This document shows positions 42,713 through 54,860 of a DNA stretch of 64,000 nucleotides, piece after piece. Made by a program: the position numbers and the translations under genes. The notes below the pieces were generated by a model. It did no database searches and had not been told where the DNA came from. It was given only the letters and a program-made list of their open reading frames with translations. Origin of the DNA: Trichopria drosophilae (Eukaryota; Arthropoda; Insecta; Hymenoptera; Diapriidae); contig CM059582.1 in assembly GCA_030407085.1 (NCBI GenBank), positions 90,074,501 to 90,138,500 on the forward strand, read 5' to 3'. Positions within the stretch are counted from its first letter, which is position 1. The number at the start of each line of letters is the position of its first letter.

Positions 42713-44690
42713 TAATAACTCTTGTGGTATGGCGCCTGATAATAAACTCGGTTCTAATTACTCGTCTTCTCTATCTGCGGTTAATGATTTGCTAATATGT
42801 CACATAAATGCACAGTCTCTGAAAGCTAAGGGCAAAATGTCTCTAATCCGGCACTATTTTGCTGAAAATAAATTTCATGCCATTTATATCTCTGAACCTT
42901 GGCTGTCTAACACAGCGCATAATGATGTGCGGTTTAATAATTATGTGTGACATCGTGCTGACCGTGAATGTAAGAAAGAAGGAGGAGTGTGCGTTCTGCA
43001 TAATACGTACTATATTCGCTCTAAAATTGTTATTGCCTAATCCTCGCTTCCATTTCATTAATTAAGTCCAAAACCGAATTTCTGTTCGTAGAATTGCTTT
43101 TTTCCTCTGCATCTCCGCTTCTACTAGTCCCCATCTATCGTCCTCCAAACACTTTTGAACTGCTCAAAACACAACACTTGTAAGAAATATTATGTCTCGG
43201 AGATCTCAATATTAATTTAACTAACAGTTCATCTGATTCCAATTATTTACATAACTTAGCGTACACCTACAATTTTGCAATTTTACCATTTTCTTTAACA
43301 TACCGTACAAATAAGTCCGAGACTTGGATAGACCATTCCTTGGTGGACGATATTGAGGATATTAACTATGGTCAGATTAATGGCCCTGACTTATCTCATC
43401 ATGATCTACTTCACCTTAGTTATTCCATAAAAGCTTCAATCAACCCTTCGGTCAAAATTACACGTTAGGATTTTTAATGATGATCTAGGTAAGTCGGATT
43501 GGCCTGCCTGTTCTGATTCTATAAATAACAATATCAATGATAAAGTATAAACGTTAACAACGAAATTAAATCATCGAACGATAAATGTGCACCAAATATA
43601 ACGTTTACAGCACGGAAAAAATATTCATCGTGGATAACAAATAATATTACTCAATTCATGAAACTACGGGACAGAAGCTATAAACGTTATAAGAGGTATA
43701 GAGACCGTGTTGTTTGGTTGAACTATAAAAAGCACAGTAAAAAGGTACGTCGCCTCTATTTGGTTCCCATACAACCTTCTTCTCTGAACGGCTACAAAAT
43801 ATTACGGTACTGTCCGCAATTTGGCCAGAACTGCGCAGATTGCGGCTTATTAAGGGTAAGTCGAACTTACAACCCCTTCCATGCACATTAAATGATCTCA
43901 ATATATTTTTTACTTCTATATCTAATACTAGTCTACAGTATGCAACTGATAAAATTAGTTCTGACGTTTTCAATGGCCTTGACAGTTCAGACTTTTTCAC
44001 TTTTCACCCCGTTGATAAAGCTAAGTTAATTGAAATTATAAAAAGAATTAAAACAAACGCCAAAGTGGCTGATGGTATTGACTTGCGTCTCCTTCTGTCA
44101 GCTCTACCATCAATAACTGATTATTTACTGGTCATTATTAACGACTCTATACAACAGGGCGTATTTTCTGATGCATCGAAGAAAGCTCTAATCATGCCTT
44201 TTTATAAAATACCTTCACATCACTGTTTGTCTGACCCTCTTCCGATTGCCATTCTGTCAATATTATCTGAAATATTAGAACGCTTAGCATACGCTATAAG
44301 TTCATCCTGTGAAAACAACAAAATATCAGAAGTTTTTTACGGTTTTAGCAGCTATACTTTGGAACGAACTCCCTCTAGAAAGAAGAGATGCTTCTTTAAC
44401 TCAAATGTTTAAAGAATTACTCTACTCATACTTGTTATCCAAGAACTCATCCCGTGGTCTATTCGATCGTTCTTTTCTGTCAATAAAAGCCTTCACATGT
44501 TGCTTATATTGTTACATTATACTTTGTAATAACATGTTTATATTTCTTAAAGGAATTTGAATTTTTTGTCCGTGCAGTATACCTCGGACTGAAACCTTCG
44601 AGTAATATTTTATGCATGATGTTACTGCGAATACAAGCTACTTCGTGTATCATCTAACACATAAATTATTTCATTTCACATTACATTTCA
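42713..44690 (+). mobile_element. LINE fragment with RT core deleted
   Basis: A degraded element flanking the MULE on its right. It keeps the start of ORF2 and the 3' end but has lost the RT catalytic core. The MULE probably inserted into its ORF1-ORF2 linker (see the 27130-27206 flank). Confidence 0.75.
42729..44560 (+). pseudogene. LINE ORF2, internally deleted
   Basis: The first part reads LLICHINAQSLKAKGKMSLI and ISEPWLSN (endonuclease motifs), then breaks. Further pieces are VPIYRPPNTFEL-like (43130), ETWIDHSLVDDI (43320) and LSHHDLLHL (43395). The RT start is open at 43840-44290 (AKVADGIDLRLLLSALPS, then FYKIPSHH). At about 44310 the sequence jumps from the region before the FDFSKAFD box to the C-terminal end (LWNELPLERRDASLTQMFKE), removing the catalytic YADD block. 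Many frameshifts are present. Confidence 0.78.
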
Positions 44691-44820
44691 CATGTATAAA
44701 GGTAGGTTCCATGGTGCTTTCCAGCCCGGACCTGGAAGAATTTTATGTCTAAGGGTCGTTTCTAGCCCCGGAAGTGGTACTTTCCAGGTCCGTATATACT
44801 GGGGCTGGAACACAAAAAAT

Positions 44821-44870
<50 letters not shown>

Positions 44871-45595
44871 ATTTCATGCTTTTTTTTTCGAATTGTATGT
44901 CATACCTGCATAAATTCGCGTTCGTTATGCACTAATAAATTATTCGGAAAAGTATCGATTGCCGAATCGTTTAGATATTCTCGAAGCGGCGTGAGCGGAA
45001 CTACCTAGAAAGAGATGGTCTTTACTGATTAAAGTTAAACAAAGTCATGCCCGCTGTGAAACATTGAAGCTTGATTTTTCCTATTTTTACGCAATCAAAC
45101 CTTTCCATATTACTTCACTCTCTAACCCTCTTCTAATTCCGTCGACTCGAGGGGGGGGGGGGGGGGAACAAAATCGGCTCTATGAAATACAGCTTTAAAA
45201 ATTAATTGCCGTCAAGTTTATAGGTCGACAAAGTTTTTTACACTTTTTATTGCGGCACAACTGAGTCCCTCGTAAAAAATGACTATAGAAATAATTTTTT
45301 GAAATATTTTAAAGGTGTATTTCATAGTGTTGATGTTATTGCCGAATACTCCCCTTAAAAACAATCCCTAAAAAATCACTAAATTAACGCCGCAGTTTTT
45401 TCGCCTTTTTTCATCGCCTCTGACATCACAGGTTGTGATGGGCCGGGACTCTTGGTTTGCTCGAGGGCCTTTAAGGTGAATAATTACGAGAAATAACGAA
45501 AAAAATCGTAAGCCACTAGCAGAAAATAAATAATTTGACGTGAATTGGAAAATGAAATACGAAAAGGACAAAAGGACAGAGGACAAGGTATTTCT
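44691..45595. other. gene-free DNA with microsatellite and G-run
   Basis: Contains (CATA)n then (CA)n at 44819-44868 and a run of 16 G at 45151-45166. 44700-44815 has GGAAGT/TTCCAGG words similar to 13060-13210. No gene is supported. Confidence 0.6.
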
Positions 45596-45955
45596 TCCGG
45601 TTTACTGACGATATGTCTATTCGCGGGTCGGCTGTCGGGTAGGGAGGTACAGGAAAAAGACAGGAACGGTACAAGACAGAACTACGCAGACACATACAAT
45701 ACCCACCCAGAGCAGACTTGGCGGTCTGTGCCGTAGCGAGTACGCTGCGAGGATTATCCCATCTTTATCCGAGATAAGACCCACGACAACGTACAAACCG
45801 CGGATAACACGCTGACAATACCGAAAACTTGGTTATTCCAAATACTGGACGTAAGCAGCGAAAATTGTACGGACGGGGATTCGAACATGGGACCCTCGCA
45901 ACGCTCAGTTCGTGCTAAGCCTGACGCCTTAGCCCGCACGACCATTTCACCGCTA
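45596..45955 (-). mobile_element. tRNA-derived SINE
   Basis: On the minus strand, 45954-45867 is a class II tRNA-like head with A-box TGGTCGTGCGGGCTAAGG and B-box GTTCGAATCCC, followed by an unrelated ~250-bp body. The anticodon and T stems do not pair, so it is not a tRNA gene. The body boundary is approximate. Confidence 0.6.
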
Positions 45956-45969
45956 ATTTCGGGGATTTT

Positions 45970-46690
45970 TTAATCAAAGATGCTTCTTCTGAGACTGATC
46001 GTCGCTGGGCATTCGCCTACAACATGTTCCGAGGTCTCATCTTCTGCGAGACAAAACCGGCAGGTGTTATCTTCAACAAGCCCCACCTGAAAAAGTGAAT
46101 GGCAGAACAGACCGTGGCCCGATAGGATAGCTACAATCACTTTAAGATCGGCCCTATCTAGATTTTCCATGTATTCTGTTTTCTTCCATGAGAGGTTTAT
46201 AATCATTTTAGACTGCTTGAGGCTCGGGAGACGTTTTAGTATTCCATGCAGTCTTCGTGCATTTCGTGTAGCCAATGCACGTTTTCGTGGGCATACTTAG
46301 ACAGAGGTCATGACCCAGGACAGAGTAAGACGAACCCATCTTCGCTAAGGCTTCATCATTATCGTTTCCTTTGATTCCGGTGTTCCCTGGGACTCACCCG
46401 ACAGTTACTTTATTTTTTTTCGCTAACAGCTGTAGCGAGCCATGACATTGAGTCACCATTTTTTAGGCGATTGGATGTGCTTCAATAGCTTTAATGGCGG
46501 GTTGACCGTCTGACCAAATGTTTATTTTTGCTCCTTCCAGTCCTTTTTCGAGGTTATTTCAGATCAACATAGAATGGCCAAGACTTCCGCCTGGAAACTA
46601 CTAATGTACTTACCTAGTAAGATGGTTTGTTGTTTGTTTCCACCGAAAATGTACAACCCTAATCCCTTTATAAATGAGACGAAATAAGAC
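45970..46690 (-). pseudogene. LINE RNase H C-terminal part and zinc finger
   Basis: From 46690 the minus strand reads IFGGNKQTILL and SSFQAEVLAILC, then INIWSDGQPAIKAIEAHP (RNase H Asp motif), VGWVPGNTGIKGND (His/Asp loop, normally VPGHxG; here Asn) and the C-terminal CRFCLAEDETSEHVVGECP finger with CX2C-HX4C spacing. Stops interrupt it. The final 101 codons (45970-46275) are open. Confidence 0.72.
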
Positions 46691-47339
46691 ACTTGTTTGG
46701 TCAGCGAATCAAACGAACTTTATTTTGACCAAATGCTTGTATTGGCAATGGAGGTTAAAAGGTTCCTTCTCTCTCAATGTCAAGATTGAATCTGATCTGT
46801 CAAACTGACACGAAAACAAAACTAGTACAACGTATATGTTTTTCACGAAGGGACAAACAAAGGAATAAACATTTAAATTTAAAAGGAGTGATTACTATTT
46901 CACGAAACGTGGATAACACGATTAACTTATTCATTATCAATCTTTCACCAATATTTACCCCCATGCTACGAACCATCAAACTTCTTGTTCGCCAAACTGG
47001 CCAGTTCAAGAGAATAAATTCTCTTTACTCTCGACACCAAATGACTACTATCCATTTGTGGCGAGCATAGGCGGATTGCCAGGATCCCTACAACCAAAAC
47101 ACTCTTGGACTTCTTGTTCACTTAGATGTAAGTACTGGCAAAGATTCCAACTCTCCGTACTATAATCATCCAAGCTACGTCTCCATCCAAGAATGTGCAA
47201 GGAACCGGACTTTAATCTTTATTATCGGTTTTCTTTCACACAGTTTCGTTACTAATACTAAATATTTTAACAATTTGTCTAAATATGCTCGAAACTCCCT
47301 TATCCTACCATTGCCACTACTATCCAAGGACCTTACAAT
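46691..47339. other. insertion splitting the RNase H domain
   Basis: The sequence here does not continue RNase H. On the minus strand it contains AATAAAGTTCG and other LTR-like features, so a solo LTR is possible, but I found no matched ends or target duplication. Confidence 0.3.
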
Positions 47340-48600
47340 CCTATTATGGCTCCTTGGGCGTCTGCAGCCGTCTTCATAGAAGTACTCACATTCGTGAAAT
47401 TAACGGTGTGGGAAAACTGCAGAAAACCCACACCAAGTACAGCAATTAAACCTAATTATTTATACTGAAATTGCGACAATCACATCTATCCATAACACCC
47501 TTCTCTGATTTAGATCCGTCCGTGTACCAGTGCAATGCATTCTTATTTGGAAGGATTTTATTTGTCTTCCATTCCGTTCTTTAAAGTATACTTATTTCAA
47601 AACTCTTCGTCCAGTGCAGAGCCTCTTGCCGCTCTTAGTTTTACAGCCACCGGTTCTGATGGCAGGTGAAAGGGGGGGGGGGGCGGGGGCAATTCTAATA
47701 TGACTACGAGAGCAGCAGCGGGACTGGATTTTAGCATTCCCGTCGCACCGACGTATGCTAACATGTTTAATGCCTTGAGGAACAGAATGGCTCTCTTTTT
47801 TTTCTGATTTTAGGCCGCTATACTAGGGCAGCATAGGTTATAACGGTCTTAACTATTGCAGAAGACTTCCAAAGGATGATATCTGCTTTTAGTCCCCAAG
47901 TTTTGTCATACATGCTTTCGCAGGCTCACATTGCTATTGTCGCTTGATATATCGTATAATCAAGTTGTCAATTCCACTTCGGTCTTATATCCAGTACTGA
48001 CCTCATCGGAATATTTCTGCATGACTCCATTGAATTTTATATCTCTCAGTAGTAATTTATTGCCATTTGTGAACGGGATGACCAAAATCTTCTGCGCGTT
48101 AGCATTGCGCTCCTCTTCTTACGCATGCTCTTTACATACTATCTCTCAAAAGATGGTCCCACTAAACTGCAATAGTAATTGCAAGGTCGTCAGCATATAG
48201 CATATCCTGTCGAATAATATCCTCTACTCTCTGCCTTGTGTAGTAGATCATCAGCCACAGATGTCTACAATAGGGGTAATAACACGCCGCCTTAGGGTCA
48301 GCCATTAATTGTTCTAATCTTGATTTCGGATCTCCACAAATAAGGTGGATAAATCTATTTTCCAGTATATCCATAATACAATTTCGGACTACATCTTCGA
48401 TATGCTTGTAATTTAGAGCTTTTTCAATTCGCTGAAATGAGGCATTTTCAAAAGTACTATCTCTATGTTCAAATAGTACCGATGTAATGGTGCGGTATTT
48501 GTTATTTTATCTCCGATGTAGACATCTATCGTCTTTTTTAAGGTCTTTAATGGGGAAGAGCTCAGATTGATAGGCATGTGCGATTTCGGTTTTTGCATGG
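47340..48600 (-). pseudogene. LINE RT remnant and RNase H start
   Basis: 48162-48374 reads CRHLWLMIYY and MLYADDLAITIAV, a YADD catalytic box of the LOA/R1-type RT. Near 47520 the reading ALHWYTDGSKSEKG marks the start of RNase H, followed by LGVGFLQF-like sequence. Everything between is frameshifted. Confidence 0.6.
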
Positions 48601-48989
48601 GCCATTACCCTGTTTCAGAATGAATACCTCTTTCTAAACGGGGGGACATACTAGCCAAATACTGGCCGCAAATATTTCTACTACGTACGACTTTAGGCAC
48701 TCCGCACTGTTCTGAAGAAGTGCGGGGAAAATCCCGCTAACTCCACTTGCCGTGATAGGTTTGAACAAATTTAGGGTCCAACCAGGCCGATCTCTAGTTA
48801 CTATTTTTCCGGAAAAGCTTTTTGTTTTACACCGTCTATTCCAGCGACTTTCAACTCGCGGACGGAAGTGTTATCGTAGGTGGGATGACGAATGAAACTC
48901 AGAAATGGGAACTCGCAAGTGGTTCCAAAGTCTCTTCCTTGCTAGCGGTATAACTCCCATCCTCTCTTTTGAGGATATACATGCTCCCT

Positions 48990-49975
48990 TTTTATCGTGT
49001 TTTGAAGACGAGCTGCTTTCCAACGTGGGACGTAGTGGTCATCAGCCTGTGCCCATTGTGATTCAGGGCCAACATACGGAGGAAACAACTCCGTATTTCG
49101 GAGGGAAGGCATGTAGGCAAGCCATTTCATGGACAATTCTTTGGAAAAGTCCATCAACTTGGCTTGTCGCTAGACATGAGCTTCAGTTTTTTAACATCAA
49201 CCGGCTTCAAATCAGAGACCTAGGGTTTTATCTTCGCATGCCAGGATGGCGTTGTCAATACCTTAGCGTACCGCCGCACCATATTATGCCAGGAGGTGAC
49301 GAGTAGGTCGTGTTGATGTTATGTTGACACACTAATGCATCTCTTGGAAGCTTGTACAAGATATGCAGTCTCAGCATACATCCAATGTCACAATGCGGCT
49401 CTTCGAGTCCTGTATTATCATCTCCGCAGCACCTGTGGTATTGACGCGGTCCCCGTTTTGCCGTATATCCCAATGATATTGAATCCGTAGTCGGAAACGA
49501 GGACTGAATATACTGAAATTACTCATTTCCAGTAAGTAGGCAAATATCAGCCAATAAGCCTGACATCGTCGTTGTTGACTCTGATGAAAAATCCATCTTC
49601 ATACTGAGACAAACATCGTCAGCAAAGAGGACGAAAAAGGGATGAAATATCAGGAACTCCTCGAGATTCCCAAATTGTATCGAGGATTTAAAATCAAGCT
49701 CGTCGTGCTTACAATTATAGTGCTGGGAGGAATGAAACTAACTTTCCTCGAAAACGTCAAAAGCATTCCGGCCTGCCATCAACATGCAAACTCTATCGCA
49801 GGCCGAATGCATCAAGCCGTGCTGCTGGGATCTCTTCGTCTGCTGAGATCACACGAGATCCTAGTAGAGGGAGTGGTTGCAGTTACGAAATGGCCCTGTG
49901 CAGTCTGTAGCGGAGAAGATGGATTTAGGAGCCACTTTTCTGCTGAAGACTACGTAGGTGGTTATGAGGAATAAT
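48990..49975 (+). pseudogene. R2/R4-like LINE, 5'-truncated C-terminal copy
   Basis: Homologous to 61500-62430 at roughly 85% by eye. It includes the FNVGRSG-like start at 49020, the DLGFYLRMPGW segment, the zinc-finger region (49310-49360), the KPDIV endonuclease block (49555-49600, with VVVDSDEKSI) and the KYQELLEIPKLYRGFKIKLVV segment at 49640-49720. It ends in a TAA-rich tail near 49975. Stops and indels are frequent. Confidence 0.78.
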
Positions 49976-51007
49976 GGTAATAATAACAACATCAAACAAA
50001 ATAATAAATAAAGAATAAAGCTCCCTTACTCGCATGTTTATATTTTAGTTAGTCCACAAATTACTAAATTATGGCATATGTCAACATTTTCGTGCTATAC
50101 GGCCAGGAACGAACACTTTTCATCCAAAGAAAAGAAGATCTTCCCCGAAGCCAGTGTTGCCTATGTAAAATTACTCTTAAAAAAACATTTCTAGTGAAAC
50201 CATAATGTATGCAAACTTTACATCTTGGTTCTACTGGTTTGGAGTTCGTTGCATTCCGCAAAATAGACAAAACCGTAGGTTTTGTGTGTTTCTTCCCTGG
50301 CTTAGAAACTTCGACCCCATATCAGGTCAGTTATTTTTCTAATGCTTTTTTGACTGATAGGTTTCTGTGAAATGATATTTTCTTGCAGATTAGTATCTCT
50401 TTCTCGAGAAATGTCCACATATTCCTTAATCTTTGGCTCTCATTAGTCGCAAATTATTTAGTTAAAAAAAATTGTCTCCAAATTTGTGAGACCATACTTA
50501 ACAAACAAATGTCTCTTGGGAATTTTTCGTAGAATGTCAATGTTCGTGGATAAAAAATGTCAAATTTAAAAACGCTTCATAACTCAAGATTGAGATACAT
50601 GCTTTATAACACTTACGCGACCAATGTAACATCACATATTATAATTTTCCATACATTACAACTCAATATTTGAGGTCCAGAAGCAGGCGAATGTTCGCCA
50701 ATTTTTGGGGTTGCTTTTTACTGTGTCCGGCAGCGCAGTTCATTACTGTTAATAATTACTCTTAATGAATACGTTTATAAATTACCAATAAGCATTTTCA
50801 AAACCTTGACCTAACTGCAGGATACCCGAAACATCCATAACATTTGTGTATTTCATGTTTGTTCACAGAGACATTGTTAGAAAAAGCGATATATACTTTT
50901 ATGTAAAAAAATCCATAATATATGTACAGAACTGTCTTCAAATGTAATTTGAAAAATTTGTAAAAATATCTTTCTTGTTCCCTCTTTCAGCCCCTTCACT
51001 CTAGCAA
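49976..51007. other. gene-free DNA
   Basis: A minus-strand frame at 50064-50270 begins plausibly but has no recognisable domain. Nothing else was seen. Confidence 0.45.
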
Positions 51008-51561
51008 AACCTCCTGATACTGAATAAGTTTTATTTAAGGTGTCTTACCTCCCCATAGGGTTCAAAACACCCCCCCCCCCCAAATTTGAGTGAAGTGCCA
51101 GCACCGCTGGTTGTGCACATTGAAAAATCTACAACAATACAGCTCCCAAATTATTAGCAACAAGCTGCCTGCCTTGATGCTTCTGTTGGTTCAGAGAACC
51201 TTTCTTAGCGTTGCCCGCCTGAATCCAACCCTATTTGCGGATGACTACCAGGTGGACACAACACGCCGAAACGCTCCCCCGTGTGGAACCCACCTGGTAG
51301 GGGCTTCACACCGCACCCCAGCTCCACAGTACGGTGGGTATCTCGAGTCGTTTTACGATCAGGCATTCGACGGTAACAGACCAACCAAACGATCGGGTCC
51401 GTGAGGTCGTCAATTCTCAAAACTTGCTAAGAGAAGCGGATCTTTCAAAAGCATTGCTCCTCTTCGAGTTCGGGCACTTCGACCCCTCCCTCTTCCTTGC
51501 GGACGGAGTTACCCGCTCCGCTCTCTTCCACAAGTCCCCTGCGGGGAACCTCCTGATACTG
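51008..51561 (-). mobile_element. putative retroposed segment with 15-bp target duplication
   Basis: AACCTCCTGATACTG occurs at 51008-51022 and 51547-51561 as a perfect direct repeat flanking 524 bp. Read on the minus strand, the insert ends CCTTAAATAAAACTTATT, with AATAAA near its 3' edge, so it looks like a reverse-transcribed RNA. It is GC-rich compared with its flanks. No poly(A) tail remains. A 71-codon minus frame (51205-51420) is present but unidentified. Confidence 0.5.
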
Positions 51562-53199
51562 TTGAAAATTGTTGCTTTAGTTGGCATCACTGTACCGCCA
51601 CTGTAATATTTTGTTAAATTTCATTTTGTACATTATAATATTCTAGCCATTGGATTCACATCGGACGCAACGTTGCAGCGCCATCTTGTGTTGTACGGGA
51701 AATGCAATCTTAACATTGTCTAACGCCCATAAAACTTGTAATGGATGTAAAGTAATGTAAATCGAAGGTATTTGGACACTATATTCCGCATTATGTAAAA
51801 TAGGGAAACTATCATGAATAGTATAACTTGGCGGATCAAAATTTCACATCAATTTTTCCTGCGTTTACTTTACAGTGTCAGGAAGCTGCTCTATCCCCAT
51901 TCTTACCACCCCTCCTCCATCATTCTATCAAATATAGTAAAATGTGTTCAGTAAAAATGTTACAATAATAAAATGTAACTTATTTCCGTACATCCATTTT
52001 TTATAAAATCGCTCCCCCAAGCCTCGATCCGTTCCGATATTTCAGAACTGCGCCAGTCGAAATTCAGTACTTCGTCCAGATATCCGTTTTTAGGTCGATG
52101 TAAGGATAGAGTTATTTACATCTTACAGGGTTGTTAATTTTCATTTACTTACATTTCATTCATACGTTGAGAATTTTATTTGGTATCGAAAATTTCAGAT
52201 CATGTTTCCGATAAATGAGTCTACACCGTGAAGTAAGGAAACAAAATATTGTATTCTACACGGTGATTTGGAATAGATACAATATATCTTAAAAAATACA
52301 AATTTAAAGAAAATGGGTAGCACCTGAAATTCTCCGTAACAAAAGTTAGATATGTTATTTTTGTATTCTCAATAGAGAGCTCGTAAATCTGCTGTGGAAG
52401 TATCCGTAATGGGTTTTCATAAAGTGTATATTTAAACACGCACTATAGACTGATTGAAAAATATTTCGGATGGGTGGATTATCTTAGTATAGTACACATT
52501 CGAAAGAGAATAGAAGGGTAGGATAAGGACTAAAGATATTTTTACGCGAAAATATACATCAGATTTTAAATTTCAACTCTGCTCTCTGTTCGTTGATTTT
52601 TCGTTTTAATTGTTAAATGTACATCTTTGCTCAACTCAGATCTGATTTTTTGAGAATTAAAGTTTCTGCAAGTTTTTTTTATTAAATTGAAATTTAAAAA
52701 ATTCAGTTCTGTACAGAAGTTACATTAGTGGTATAAAAACAGTTGTTTTCAGTATTACGAAAGATATTAATATGACTTACAAATATAATAAAATATAGAT
52801 ACCTAAAAAAATCACTTGAGATGTTTTCGAGGAGGTAGGTCAGCCTAGCGATCGTTTCGAATCATACGGGGTGGAGGGAGGGGCGGGGGAGGGCACGTGA
52901 CCAATAGAAGCTCTCCTGGGAATAAATATATTAAATTCAGTTCCCTTCATATAATATTGCGTTCGAGAGATTAGAATGTACAATTGAAAGTTTCTGAAAT
53001 TATAATTAAAGATGGAGGGAGGGAATGAATAATGGGTGGAAACAATTTTTTCAAAGCTAAAGAAAGCGGGATAAAAATAGCTCGTTGATAATTGATAGGA
53101 TCCCGTTATATAGCTGCTGTACTGTCAATATTTCTAAAACACTGTAAAAAATGTAAAGTACACACGATTTATGTCATATTTTGTATAAAGGGGGTTTTT
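51562..53199. other. gene-free AT-rich DNA with one CTCF-like word
   Basis: The only notable motif is AGATGGCGCTGC (minus, 51675-51686), which resembles the insect CTCF core. No coding sequence is supported. Confidence 0.45.
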
Positions 53200-53310
53200 G
53201 GGTCGTTGATTACGAATTTGATATCAGATTTACGAAATTCAAAATAGCGGGTCCAATATGGCGGACGAACTTGTTAAAAAGCGTTCGATTCCGCTTAAAA
53301 ATTTTACCGA
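53200..53310 (+). repeat. dispersed GTCGTTGATTACGAATTTG repeat
   Basis: A copy of the family at 23660-24036 on the opposite strand, with TTCAAAATAGCGGGTCCAAT and TGGCGG. It is followed by a short ATCATCGCCCTAGCA tandem (53324-53360). Confidence 0.55.
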
Positions 53311-53436
53311 GGTGTTTTTTGAATCATCGCCCTAGCAATCATCGCCCTAGCAATCATCATCATCTGCATTAGGTAAAGCAATTATTTATCATAATGTTCA
53401 TTTAAAGTATCATGTTCATACTCTACATGAGACGAT

Positions 53437-53570
53437 CCATTTCTATATCGAGAAAAAAAATAGGTCGATAACCGCGAATGGAAGCGTCGACTTTCAATTG
53501 TTTTCTCGGTGACTCCCCATAAGTCGCCGCCAGGTGCAGTCCTTGATTTTCGTTCTCAATATAGAAATGG
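53437..53570. mobile_element. small inverted-repeat element
   Basis: CCATTTCTATATCGAGAA at 53437 mirrors TTCTCAATATAGAAATGG at 53553, giving a 134-bp MITE-like unit with 18-bp ends (one mismatch). Confidence 0.55.
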
Positions 53571-54244
53571 GTTTCCATCCACTACATAATGAGCAAGGCG
53601 AATACGTTGCTATGTAATGCTATATATTAATATTTACGTTGGTATAATGCTATATGTATATTAATATTTACTTTGAAGTATTGAATGTCTTATTTCGAAA
53701 TCCGAAGATCAGTTCTTATGCTATAATATTCAACAACCTTTAACACCTTCAGACCCCGAATATCGCTGTTCCTTGAGTTTATTATTGAAAACTGTGATAT
53801 TCTGCATTAATAAATTTTTCGGTGCAGATTATCACTTTTTAAACAGTCATGTCCCGAAAACGTCCGGCACGATTTGTTTCACCTCATGTAGAATATGAGC
53901 ATGGTACTTTAAATGAAAATTATGATAAAATAACACCTTTACCCTTAATGCAGATGATTCCGGTTGCTCCGGCGATGATTCCGACTCTGATATGGATTCA
54001 GAAAAATTATTAAAAATTACATACAAGGAAGCTTCCAATAGTTATACAAATGATCATAAAAAATTGTAAGAAAATTAGATATATGAAAAAACGCCCCCAG
54101 TCTTTTACCGATTCTTAATCATCTGCCTACCAGATGTTTCAATATTTTCTATTGTTCCCCTACCCTTTCTAAAGCCCGCCTGCGTTCTACTCCATCCATT
54201 CTTTTCGACTAGATCTTTCCTAATCTTTTAATCCCTCTCCCTTT
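53571..54244. other. unidentified; possible acidic N-terminus relic
   Basis: At 53850 a frame starts MSRKRPARFVSP, and after a shift another reads ADDSGCSGDDSDSDMDSEKLL (the middle 20 residues or so), an acidic stretch like the N-termini of some transposases. No catalytic domain follows. The remainder is empty. Confidence 0.25.
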
Positions 54245-54478
54245 ACCATCGGGTAAGTGGTTACAGGATCTCGTGTGACCTCAGTAGACGGAGAGATCCC
54301 AGAAGTACTGCTTTCTGCATTAGGCCTGCGATGGAATTTGCATGTTCTCGGCAGGCCATAATGCTTTTTATGTTTTGGAGGAAAGTTGGTCTCGTTCCGC
54401 CCAGCACTACAATTATTAGCACGATGAGGTTGATTTTGAATCCTCGATACAGCTTGCGATTCTCGAACAGGAGTTTGT
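54245..54478 (-). mobile_element. R2/R4-like LINE, 3'-end fragment
   Basis: The reverse complement of about 62195-62425 at high similarity. It includes CTGTAACCACTTACCCGATG at the 3' end and GCAAGCTGTATCGAG at the other. It abuts a LINE ORF1 relic. Confidence 0.85.
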
Positions 54479-54860
54479 GATGATTGCAGAAATATTGCGT
54501 ACTGGGTGAAGTCTCGATGCTGATATTATATCACGTGCATCAACTGCCACATTTAGCCATTCAACAATCGTCAGCGTATGGATGAAATCTCCTCTCGATT
54601 ATCTTCCGGAAATGCAGAAATAATCAGATCACAATTGCGCGTGTCATAGCCAAGTCTAGCACGATCGCTCAGTGCGGGAGAGATTTGACTTTGCAAAGAG
54701 GTTACATTCTTCTCAAATTCACTTACTGTATTTTCAAGAAGCATTAACCTGTCCATTGTCTCATTAAGCTTAGAAAAATGTTTACTCTGCTGCTCGACAA
54801 AAGATTTGAAATAAGCAGGGACTGTTGCACTTGAAATAGATTCAATGGCATATTTGCTAG
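54479..54860 (-). pseudogene. LINE ORF1 relic with coiled coil
   Basis: The minus strand reads LMLLENTVSEFEKNVTSLQSQ (20-residue coiled-coil stretch) and then RNCDLIISAFPEDNREE. This is the start of the RRM-like domain typical of LINE ORF1, and shifted frames continue with VEWLNVAVDARDII. It is truncated where the R2/R4-like fragment begins. Confidence 0.6.

Larger units (their letters stand above)
45960..48600 (-). mobile_element. degraded LINE with RNase H domain
   Basis: Pieces of one minus-strand LINE in order: RT (48600-48162), RNase H start (about 47540-47340), RNase H remainder and C-terminal zinc finger (46690-45970). A LINE carrying RNase H after RT suggests the I/LOA/R1-type groups and sets it apart from the PHD-ORF1 LINEs. 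About 650 bp of unrelated sequence (46690-47340) splits the RNase H. Confidence 0.65.

Noticed and set aside
45867..45954. tRNA-Leu-like gene
   Set aside because: The T and anticodon stems do not pair and a SINE body follows.
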